DNA from: RGVD01 sp040403075
GTDB taxonomy: Bacteria > Bacteroidota > Bacteroidia > UKL13-3
Length of the DNA stretch: 5,224 bases
NCBI GenBank assembly: GCA_040403075.1
Contig: JBBALJ010000153.1
Coordinates: forward strand, 1 to 5,224
Reading direction: 5' to 3'
Shown here: positions 1-5,224 of the stretch, piece after piece
Numbering within the stretch: the stretch's first letter is position 1
How the letters are laid out: each line of letters starts with the position of its first letter
The notes under the pieces: model-generated
The model's database searches: none
The model's input: the letters and a program-made list of their open reading frames with translations, nothing else
What the model was told of the DNA's origin: nothing
Program-made: the position numbers and the translations under genes

Positions 1-2
1 TC

Positions 3-44
3 AATACTTTTAAAGAACTCTTAGTCGAGTCTTTAGGACGCTAA
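3..44 (+). CDS. possible 3' end of an upstream gene (partial)
   Basis: Frame 3 is open from the window edge to a TAA at 42-44, directly followed by TGA in the same frame. The 13 residues read NTFKELLVESLGR, a plausible amphipathic helical C-terminus. The other two plus frames stop at 11-13 and 22-24. The piece is too short to assign a family, and an open frame of this size arises easily by chance. If real, it lies about 90 bases upstream of the kinase start on the same strand. A sensor's partner regulator would be a natural neighbour there, but nothing in these residues shows that. Confidence 0.3.
   Translation, partial: NTFKELLVESLGR
12..34 (+). other. weak stem-loop at the upstream gene end
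   Basis: AAAG-A-ACTC (12-20) can pair with GAGTCTTT (27-34), leaving one bulged A and a six-base loop TTAGTC. No T-run follows, so this is not a convincing intrinsic terminator. It also overlaps the possible coding tail at 3-44. Confidence 0.2.
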
Positions 45-50
45 TGATAA

Positions 51-79
51 ATTATATATATTAATCTGTACTTCGTCCC
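51..79 (+). repeat. upstream element, copy 1 (TTCGTCCC core)
   Basis: This stretch matches 2363-2391 at 22 of 29 positions with no gap. The shared parts are ATTATATA at the left, TCTG in the middle and TTCGTCCC at the right (72-79). The core ends 54 bases before the preferred kinase start at 134, against 59 bases for copy 2 and its gene. In both copies a TTTG follows the core by five or six AT bases. A binding site for one shared regulator is the simplest reading, but that is inference. Confidence 0.5.
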
Positions 80-84
80 AATTT

Positions 85-115
85 TTTGTAATTTACGTAA
101 TTAGTTATTCTATTG
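85..115 (+). promoter_or_regulatory. candidate promoter of the kinase gene
   Basis: TTTG at 85-88 could be the -33 element of a Bacteroidota housekeeping promoter (consensus TTTG then TAnnTTTG). The only -7 candidate at suitable spacing is TATTG at 111-115, 22 bases on, which is a poor match. Support comes mainly from the parallel arrangement upstream of the second gene, where the TTCGTCCC core also sits just before the TTTG. No Shine-Dalgarno sequence precedes the ATG at 134, as is usual in this phylum. Confidence 0.3.
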
Positions 116-133
116 CAAACTATAGTACGCACA

Positions 134-2311
134 ATGAAATATTTTGTTATATCAATATTTTTCTTTTTCACTCAGATTGCTTTTGGTCAAAAAACAAATA
201 TTGATAGTTTGATACATGTTAGCCAAACAATAAAAGATGACACCATTAAAGCACGAACTTTTTTCAACATTGCCCAAGCATATAAACAAGAAACAATTGA
301 TTTTGTTAATGCAACAAAATTTGCCCAAAAATCTTTAGACCTATCCAACAATATTCAATACTACCCAGGCTCTATTAGAGCTATACTTCTTATAGGACAA
401 ACCTTTCGAGAACAATCATTATATAAAGAAGCCATTGAAACATTTATAAGTGCTACAAGGGTTTGCGAAGAGCATAAAGAGAAGCTATTAGACCTATCCT
501 TGTGTGTCAATTATATTGCAGCATATACCCTTATTGCTGATATATATGTTGTTTTAAGAGATTTTCCCAACGCTGAAAGAAATGCTTTTATAGCACTAGA
601 AATTGCCGAAAAATATAATACCCAAAGGGGCAAATGTTGGATGGCTTTGGGCAATATTTTTTCAGAACAAAAAAACTATGTAGAAGCAAGAAAATATACC
701 CTTAAAGCATTAGAAGATTTTAATCAGCAAACGAATAGACACAGCGATGTTGCTAGGGCTTATGCTTTTTTGGCAAGATATTATTTTGTAGAAGGCGACT
801 ATCAAAATGCAATAGCTACCTACCTGCTATCTTACGAATATTATAAAAAAGCTAACAATGTTTATGGGGCAAGAGTAGCACTTTATAACTTGGCAGAGAT
901 ATCCATTAAAGCAAAAGAATATGGCAAAGCCGAAAACTATATTTCCGAAATTTTAAATAACACAAATGCTGCAAAAGATGCATTGCTACTATCATTCATT
1001 AATAAATTAAAGTTCAGTCTTACACTTCAAAAAAAGAACTATACAGAAGCACTAGCTATTAGTAAGGAGATACTAGACTATGCGGTTAAAGAAAAAAATA
1101 TTGTTGAAATTAAAGAGGCTTACCAAAAACACTACTTAGTTTACATTGAAACAAAAGATACAATCAATGCCTTTTTAATGATTGAAAAAATTAGTGAATT
1201 AAAAGACAGCATTTACAATACAAGCATTGCAAAAAACACAGCCGAACTTGCCAAAAAATATGAAACAGAAAAGAAGGAACAGCAAATTAGTTTTTTAGAT
1301 AAAGAGAATAAATTAAACAAAGATAGATTAGATAAAGAAACCCAACTTAGGCTATTACTTAAAAGCGAAAATTTGTTGAAAGAAAGTAAACTTCAACAAG
1401 AATTACTATTGAAAGAAGCATTAGAAAGAGAGAATGCATTACAAAATATAGAACTAGAACAAAAGAAAACCATTCAGCAAGTGCTTGAAAGAGAAAATAA
1501 ATTGAAAATTATAGAGTTAAATAAAGAAGCACAACTTAGTAGAACGTTGCAAACACAAAATGGATTGATGCTGGAGAATAGCAAAAACGAAACACGTGTA
1601 CGTTGGTTAATGATAGCTGCATTGCTTGGTTTTACTGCTTTTGGAATAAACTACTATAGAAGTTATAAAAGACAAAAATCCGACAACTTGCAAATTGTAA
1701 AACAAGCAGATGATTTAAAAGTGTTGATGAAAGAAGTGCACCATCGAGTGAAAAACAACCTGCAATTGATTGTGGCTATGCTGCGCATGCAACACCGAAC
1801 AATTGAAGACAAAGCTGCTTTAGATGCTTTGGTTAATTCAGAAAACCGGTTACATGCTATTGCGATGGTTCACGAAAAACTATATAAAACAGAGAATATT
1901 ACTAGTGTTTTGCTGAAAGATTATTTACAAGAATTGATTGATGTTTTGGCGAAACAATTTCATAACGTATCAAAACCTATCCTAATTAAGATTATAGATA
2001 ATACTAACGTTTTAACCAATCTAGATACAGCCATTCCCATTGGATTAATTGTTAATGAGTTGGTAACAAATTCTCTGAAATATGCTTTTACTGATTTGGA
2101 ACAAGGTGAAATACATTTAGAGATAAGTAGAATCAATAACAAATACCAACTGAGTGTGCAAGACAATGGGAGTGGTTTGCCCAATGGCCATTTACCCGAA
2201 AACCCTAAAAGCCTTGGCTTAAGGCTTGTAAATCTCTTTACCGATCAACTTAATGGCAGTTTACAATACTCAAATAATGAGGGTGCCCGTTTTACCATTT
2301 TGTTTTCATAA
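134..2311 (+). CDS. TPR-containing membrane sensor histidine kinase (HisKA_2 type)
   Basis: A 725-residue sensor kinase that should autophosphorylate on His and pass phosphate to a response regulator. Residues 1-18 form a signal peptide (cut expected at AFG|Q). About eight TPR-like helical hairpins span 22-370. A long coiled coil (376-487) contains five 21-residue units with the pattern LxxENxL. One membrane span lies at about 490-508, followed by a basic YRSYKRQK. The transmitter has the HisKA_2 motif EVHHRVKNNLQ (534-544; H537 is the likely acceptor by alignment with HR in the family). The HATPase shows NELVTNSLKYAF (N box, 641-652), DNGSGLP (677-683) and SLGLRLV (693-699), so the catalytic motifs look intact. 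The predicted topology puts the TPRs and coiled coil in the periplasm and the kinase in the cytoplasm. I chose the ATG at 134 over an in-frame TTG at 113 because it begins the signal peptide directly (MKYFVISIFF). No receiver domain and no partner regulator are visible; the stimulus is unknown. Confidence 0.93.
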   Translation: MKYFVISIFFFFTQIAFGQKTNIDSLIHVSQTIKDDTIKARTFFNIAQAYKQETIDFVNATKFAQKSLDLSNNIQYYPGSIRAILLIGQTFREQSLYKEAIETFISATRVCEEHKEKLLDLSLCVNYIAAYTLIADIYVVLRDFPNAERNAFIALEIAEKYNTQRGKCWMALGNIFSEQKNYVEARKYTLKALEDFNQQTNRHSDVARAYAFLARYYFVEGDYQNAIATYLLSYEYYKKANNVYGARVALYNLAEISIKAKEYGKAENYISEILNNTNAAKDALLLSFINKLKFSLTLQKKNYTEALAISKEILDYAVKEKNIVEIKEAYQKHYLVYIETKDTINAFLMIEKISELKDSIYNTSIAKNTAELAKKYETEKKEQQISFLDKENKLNKDRLDKETQLRLLLKSENLLKESKLQQELLLKEALERENALQNIELEQKKTIQQVLERENKLKIIELNKEAQLSRTLQTQNGLMLENSKNETRVRWLMIAALLGFTAFGINYYRSYKRQKSDNLQIVKQADDLKVLMKEVHHRVKNNLQLIVAMLRMQHRTIEDKAALDALVNSENRLHAIAMVHEKLYKTENITSVLLKDYLQELIDVLAKQFHNVSKPILIKIIDNTNVLTNLDTAIPIGLIVNELVTNSLKYAFTDLEQGEIHLEISRINNKYQLSVQDNGSGLPNGHLPENPKSLGLRLVNLFTDQLNGSLQYSNNEGARFTILFS
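1295..1609 (+). repeat. five 21-residue coiled-coil units within the kinase
   Basis: Residues 388-492 divide into five consecutive units of exactly 21 residues (63 bases), starting at residues 388, 409, 430, 451 and 472. Leu is at unit position 1, Asn at 5 and Leu at 7 in all five; position 12 is Leu in four, and position 18 is L, L, I, L, V. Units 3 and 4 both begin LEREN. Twenty-one residues equal three heptads, so the units add length without changing the coiled-coil phase. The last unit runs into the membrane span. Confidence 0.75.
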
Positions 2312-2323
2312 TACTATTTATGG

Positions 2324-2344
2324 TATGGTTAAATCTTAGCCATA
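2324..2344 (+). terminator. stem-loop after the kinase gene, possible weak terminator
   Basis: TATGGTTAA (2324-2332) pairs with TTAGCCATA (2336-2344) over nine pairs including one G-U, with a three-base loop ATC. It starts 12 bases after the kinase stop codon. Only a short TTTT (2354-2357) follows, ten bases beyond the stem, so termination would be weak. An alternative pairing joins GGTATG (2322-2327) to CATACC (2347-2352). Confidence 0.35.
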
Positions 2345-2362
2345 AGCATACCCATTTTGCAG

Positions 2363-2391
2363 ATTATATACAAACTTCTGCATTTCGTCCC
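2363..2391 (+). repeat. upstream element, copy 2 (TTCGTCCC core)
   Basis: This is the second copy of the element at 51-79, with its core at 2384-2391 and the half-conserved TCTGyAy immediately before it. It sits directly upstream of the candidate -33 TTTG (2398-2401), a common position for an activator. The remaining intergenic DNA between 2312 and 2450 shows no such similarity to the leader of the kinase gene. Confidence 0.5.
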
Positions 2392-2397
2392 TAAAAT

Positions 2398-2428
2398 TTT
2401 GGGGAATGATTGCGAATCAAGTATTTTG
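2398..2428 (+). promoter_or_regulatory. candidate promoter of the secreted-protein gene
   Basis: TTTG at 2398-2401 and TATTTTG at 2422-2428 are separated by 20 bases and resemble the Bacteroidota -33/-7 pair, though the -7 is one T short of TAnnTTTG. Transcription would begin around 2434, giving a short A-rich leader (CAAACAAAAATTATTAA) directly before the ATG at 2451. There is no Shine-Dalgarno sequence, as expected in this phylum. Confidence 0.4.
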
Positions 2429-2450
2429 ATTTTCAAACAAAAATTATTAA

Positions 2451-2774
2451 ATGAAAAAAGTGTTTACACAAAAAATCTTTAAATGGATGATTTATGGCCT
2501 CATAATATTTGCTGGCTTTACTCAAAAATCAAATGCCCAAAACTATTTAGTTTCTGGTTCATGGAACTCAAGTCAGAATGGTACCTATGTTTATTCGGGG
2601 ACATGTAATGGCTTTCCTTATTATGTTTTAGGAACAAATGTTCTAATGAATGCTGGATTTTATTGGGGAATTGGAGACTATTCATTTTCTGGCAGCCCTT
2701 GTTGTGGTTGGATTCCCTTTGATTATTATAATTTTTCAAGCAGTTCTACCCCCCCCTACTTCTGGTTGGGGTAA
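2451..2774 (+). CDS. 5' part as read: 107-residue secreted stub
   Basis: This is what the sequence encodes without any frame correction. A clear signal peptide (MKK, hydrophobic core, SNA|QN) precedes a Gly/Tyr/Trp-rich module with YLVSGSW, NGTY, NGFPYYV and YWGIGDYSF. From memory of similar proteins, this module usually ends in a TPPxxGW motif. Here it reads STPP and then YFWLG-stop at 2772-2774, because the eight-C run shifts the frame. The ATG at 2451 is the true gene start: it has the signal peptide and the promoter-like leader. The stub alone would be exported but would lack every downstream module. Confidence 0.7.
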   Translation: MKKVFTQKIFKWMIYGLIIFAGFTQKSNAQNYLVSGSWNSSQNGTYVYSGTCNGFPYYVLGTNVLMNAGFYWGIGDYSFSGSPCCGWIPFDYYNFSSSSTPPYFWLG

Positions 2775-5115
2775 TGGCTTGACAGTAGAAATTGCTTCAC
2801 CCAAGTTAATTTTCAGCTCAACACAATTTGTTGAAAATAGCTCAAATAATGGGACAATAGCCACCTCTATTACTATTACTCATAATAATTTTGGAGGGGC
2901 AACATTTGCAGGAAATAATGGTGATAATTTTGTGAGTGGGGGACGGGTTGCTGTTTACAACATACCCTCAGGTATGACTGCTTCAATAGTAAGGAACGAT
3001 AACCTTACCTTAACTTTTACATTAACGGGCACAGCATCAGCACATGCCAACGCCAATGACATCAACAACTTAAACGTTGTTTTTGCTAATGGTGCATTTA
3101 GTAATAATAATGCTTCTAATACGGTTAATAGTAATTTTAGTTTAGGTGTAAATTTTATCGAAGTATTAACTGTTGGAGCTGGTAATACTTATTCAACTAT
3201 TCAAAGTGCAGTAAATGCAGCAAATGATTTTGATGTTTTGAGTTTAGCCGCACAAACATTTACAGAACCTGGTATTAATATTAACAATAAATCAATAACT
3301 ATTTTAGGTCAAAGTCCTGCACAAACTATTGTGCAAGCAAATGCAAATCCTGGTGTTGCTACAGATAGGGTATTTAATATTTTATTTTCAAATTATTCAT
3401 CAACCAATACGGTTAATTTTGAGAAACTAACAATAAGAAATGGAAATGCAGAACATTATGGTGGTGGTGTTTTAGCATGGCAAGTAAATGTAAACTTCTT
3501 AAATTGCTCAGTGGAGTCTAATTATGCTTATACAACGCCTCCCGATGCATATTATGGAGATGGTGGTGGAGCCATAAGAGTAGCTGATGGAAGTTTTTCA
3601 GCAACAGGTACTACATTCTACAATAACCGACACAATTCCGTTTCTAATAGACCTGGCGACTTTATGGGTGGTGGTGCGGTTACATGGTTTGGTCAGTCAG
3701 CTTATGGTAACACAATGATTGTTACGAATTGTACATTTAGCAACAATATTTGTGGCCAATATGGAGCAGCTATACTTATAAGACCAACTGATAATGATAT
3801 TAAGATTATTAATTCTACTTTTAACGGTAACAGTGCCGGTATATCTGGTGGGGTTGCCTACTTTGGTGGTGCAAGCAGCGCGTCATCCACAACTTTTACA
3901 AATAGTATTTTTTATGGAAACACTGCGGTTTCATCTGGTCCAGAATTCGCTTCATCCTTTTCAATGACGTTAAATGCAACAAATTGTATCATTGATAACA
4001 ATACAAATATGGGTAGTATTACTGGTAATTTTAACAATTGTATTATTGGCCAAAACCCACTTTTAGCTGCACTTTCAAATAATGGCGGTTATACAAAAAC
4101 CTTTGCATTGGCTTCTGGTAGTCCAGCTATTGATGCTGGTACAACGAGCATAGATGTTCCTTTAACCGACCAAAGAGGTGCAAGTACCAAAAACGCAAAA
4201 GATATTGGCTCTTATGAATATTGCCCGTCTACATCATCAATCACTACTATTTCAATTTGTTCAAGCGCATCGCCATATACTTGGAACGGTGTTAACTATA
4301 CCACATCTGGAGCTAAAACATATACAACAACCAATAGCCAAGGATGTGATTCAGTTGCTACTTTGAATTTAACGATTAACATGCCAACAAGTTCAACGGA
4401 TAGCATTACCATCAATTCAAATCAATTACCATATTCTTGGAATGGATTAACCTTTAATGTTGCTGGAACCCAAACAGCTAATTTAACAAGTGCTGCAGGT
4501 TGTGATAGTGCTGCTACCTTAACTTTAAGTGTAACGGCAAGTACTATTGAGTTTAATTTAAAAGCCATGTTGCAAGGCCTTTATTTAGGAAACGGAAAAA
4601 TGATTTCAGCGTTGCACAGTGCTGATGGAGTTAGCCCTATAAATATTGCAGATAGCATAACAGTTGAACTAAGAAACACTAGCATGCCTTTCAATACAGT
4701 GCAAGTTGTTAAAGGGCTTATAGATACTTCGGGAAATGCAATCATTACTTTTCCTGCTGCGGTTAATGGCAATAGCTATTACGTAGTAATTAATCACAGA
4801 AATTCTATTGCCACTTGGAGTGCCAATCCAATTACATTCAGTGCAAATACCAATTATGACTTTACAAACGCTATAACAAAAGCTTTGGGAAGCAACATGG
4901 CAGAAGATGGAGGCGTATTCATGTTGTTCAGCGGTGATATTAACCAAGATGGATCCGTAGATTTTAATGATTATCCTGATTTGGATATCAGCAGTAGCAA
5001 CGGTGATTTGGGTTACTATGTAACCGACTTAAATGGAGACGCTTCAGTTGACTTTAATGATTACCCTGTTTTAGACATAAACAGTAGTCTTGGTGCGTTA
5101 ATCATAACTCCATAA
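2451..5115 (+). CDS. large modular secreted beta-helix protein, frame interrupted at a poly-C run
   Basis: Reconstructed by dropping one C from 2749-2756, this gene encodes 887 residues. In order: signal peptide (1-29); N-terminal module (31-109) ending STPPTSGWGNG; beta-sandwich-like module (about 119-235) of a kind repeated in many Bacteroidota surface proteins; parallel beta-helix (about 240-535) with rungs such as NCTFSNN, NSTFNGN and NSIFYGN; choice-of-anchor-Q-type segment (535-590, with NNGGYT, GSPAIDAG, TDQRG, DIGSYEY); two repeats with PYxWNG and GCDSxATL (about 595-643 and 644-694); and a C-terminal region (702-887) with two calcium-loop motifs. No catalytic residues are recognised, so an adhesive, binding or structural role outside the cell is inferred. 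No typical type IX secretion C-terminal tail is seen, and the protein ends ALIITP. As read, the frame is broken, so whether it is expressed full length is open. A terminator follows. Confidence 0.8.
2650..5115 (+). CDS. 3' part as read: body of the secreted protein in the shifted frame
   Basis: This frame is open from before the poly-C run to the TAA at 5113-5115 and carries all modules from TSGWGNG onward. Its first in-frame ATG (2650) lies inside the signal-peptide-encoding gene and begins a hydrophobic segment that overlaps, in another frame, the well-formed N-terminal module. I therefore regard residues before the poly-C (positions 2650-2748) as an out-of-frame artefact and the coding content as starting near 2758. 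In reconstructed numbering, residue = residue in this frame + 66. A gene caller may report it separately with the ATG at 2650, but a separate start is unlikely. Confidence 0.6.
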   Translation: MLDFIGELETIHFLAALVVVGFPLIIIIFQAVLPPPTSGWGNGLTVEIASPKLIFSSTQFVENSSNNGTIATSITITHNNFGGATFAGNNGDNFVSGGRVAVYNIPSGMTASIVRNDNLTLTFTLTGTASAHANANDINNLNVVFANGAFSNNNASNTVNSNFSLGVNFIEVLTVGAGNTYSTIQSAVNAANDFDVLSLAAQTFTEPGININNKSITILGQSPAQTIVQANANPGVATDRVFNILFSNYSSTNTVNFEKLTIRNGNAEHYGGGVLAWQVNVNFLNCSVESNYAYTTPPDAYYGDGGGAIRVADGSFSATGTTFYNNRHNSVSNRPGDFMGGGAVTWFGQSAYGNTMIVTNCTFSNNICGQYGAAILIRPTDNDIKIINSTFNGNSAGISGGVAYFGGASSASSTTFTNSIFYGNTAVSSGPEFASSFSMTLNATNCIIDNNTNMGSITGNFNNCIIGQNPLLAALSNNGGYTKTFALASGSPAIDAGTTSIDVPLTDQRGASTKNAKDIGSYEYCPSTSSITTISICSSASPYTWNGVNYTTSGAKTYTTTNSQGCDSVATLNLTINMPTSSTDSITINSNQLPYSWNGLTFNVAGTQTANLTSAAGCDSAATLTLSVTASTIEFNLKAMLQGLYLGNGKMISALHSADGVSPINIADSITVELRNTSMPFNTVQVVKGLIDTSGNAIITFPAAVNGNSYYVVINHRNSIATWSANPITFSANTNYDFTNAITKALGSNMAEDGGVFMLFSGDINQDGSVDFNDYPDLDISSSNGDLGYYVTDLNGDASVDFNDYPVLDINSSLGALIITP
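2749..2756 (+). repeat. run of eight C at the frame break
   Basis: The frame from 2451 reads ACC CCC CCC TAC here; the frame encoding the rest of the protein reads CCC CCC CCT ACT. Removing one C (or adding two) joins STPP to TSGWGNG. It is the longest C run in an otherwise AT-rich gene. Runs of this kind change length by strand slippage and are also where some sequencing methods err. Confidence 0.9.
4258..4533 (+). repeat. two tandem WNG / GCDS repeats in the secreted protein
   Basis: Reconstructed residues 603-643 and 644-694 contain two related units. The first has CSSASPYTWNG then GCDSVATLNLTI; the second has NSNQLPYSWNG then GCDSAATLTLSV. The PYxWNG and GCDSxATLxL motifs are a recurring pair in Bacteroidota extracellular proteins. 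The first unit keeps a Cys before PYTWNG that the second replaces with Asn (NSNQLPYSWNG), leaving only the GCDS Cys in unit 2. They probably act as small spacer domains between the beta-helix and the C-terminal region. Confidence 0.7.
4936..5061 (+). repeat. duplicated dockerin-like calcium-loop motif
   Basis: Two 12-residue loops 30 residues apart read DINQDGSVDFND (reconstructed 829-840) and DLNGDASVDFND (859-870). Both keep the acidic or Asn ligands at positions 1, 3, 5, 9 and 12 of an EF-hand-like loop. The first has the usual Gly at position 6 and the second has Ala. Each is followed by YPxLDI and a Ser/Asn/Gly-rich stretch, so the whole unit is an internal duplication. Calcium binding and folding support are inferred from the dockerin family. 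Confidence 0.75.
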
Positions 5116-5159
5116 ATGATTTGATAAACTAGCTTGATTTATAATTGTTTTAATTGTTA

Positions 5160-5187
5160 GGGGCGCGATTTATCGTGCCCCTTTTTT
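5160..5187 (+). terminator. strong intrinsic terminator after the secreted-protein gene
   Basis: GGGGCGCGA (5160-5168) pairs with TCGTGCCCC (5173-5181) over nine pairs including one G-T (5165/5176), with loop TTTA, and is followed by six T (5182-5187). It starts 45 bases after the stop codon. The stem is far richer in GC than the surroundings. The remaining bases to the window end (5188-5224) show no recognisable feature. Confidence 0.9.
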
Positions 5188-5224
5188 GTTTTAAACTTGA
5201 TTTCCTTGCCAAACCTTCTTAATA

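Noticed and set aside
113..133. Upstream TTG start of the kinase gene
   Set aside because: It adds seven polar residues before a signal peptide that begins cleanly at the ATG at 134, and it would overlap the candidate -7 region.
1960..2184. Minus-strand open frame opposite the kinase ATPase domain
   Set aside because: It lies fully inside a conserved catalytic domain on the other strand, shows no family features and has no supporting signals.
2650..2748. Separate start at ATG 2650 with a hydrophobic N-terminus (FLAALVVVGFPLIIIIF) for the large frame
   Set aside because: It overlaps, in another frame, a well-formed secreted module that has its own signal peptide and promoter-like leader. The hydrophobic run comes from reading T-rich Tyr/Phe/Trp codons out of frame, and no start signals precede it.
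3400..4055. Catalytic pectate lyase or other polysaccharide lyase activity for the beta-helix region
   Set aside because: The beta-helix fold is supported by repeated Asn-containing rungs, but I see no recognisable catalytic residue set, so an enzyme call is not justified.
4178..4947. Small open frames on both strands within the secreted-protein gene (4178-4366 plus; 4581-4772 and 4669-4947 minus)
   Set aside because: They are shadows of the long coding frame, with unremarkable composition and no recognisable domains.
1..5224. CRISPR arrays, tRNA or rRNA genes, insertion sequences
   Set aside because: No regularly spaced direct repeats, no tRNA-like or rRNA stretches, and no transposase or flanking inverted repeats were seen in the window.

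Overview
The window looks like a chromosomal stretch from an AT-rich member of the Bacteroidota (Chitinophagales, Saprospiria or Sphingobacteriales type). This rests on family knowledge and on what is visible: A-rich leaders without Shine-Dalgarno sites, signal peptides ending just before a Gln, a TPR sensor histidine kinase with its sensor outside the membrane, and a large mosaic secreted protein built from modules typical of that phylum.

Layout. Positions 1-133 hold a possible 14-codon tail of an upstream gene and the leader of the kinase gene. Positions 134-2311 (+) encode a 725-residue membrane histidine kinase: signal peptide, about eight TPR-like hairpins, a coiled coil made of five 21-residue units, one membrane span, then HisKA_2 and HATPase domains. 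Positions 2312-2450 are intergenic, with a stem-loop and a promoter-like region. Positions 2451-5115 (+) hold one large secreted-protein gene whose frame is broken at a run of eight C (2749-2756). As read it gives a 107-residue secreted stub and a separate 3' open frame. Removing one C restores an 887-residue protein: signal peptide, N-terminal module, beta-sandwich-like module, parallel beta-helix, choice-of-anchor-Q-type segment, two short repeats with a WNG motif, and a C-terminal region with two dockerin-like calcium loops. A strong intrinsic terminator (5160-5187) closes the gene.

How the parts may work together. Both genes carry the same upstream element (core TTCGTCCC, 22 of 29 positions shared between 51-79 and 2363-2391), each placed just before a TTTG that could be a Bacteroidota -33 element. 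This suggests that one transcription factor controls both the sensor kinase and the secreted protein; no response regulator is visible in the window. The most notable signal is the poly-C tract inside the secreted-protein gene: phase-variable switch, +1 recoding site, fresh mutation or sequencing error. The sequence alone cannot decide between these, but the restored junction fits the expected module, so the two halves belong to one gene.
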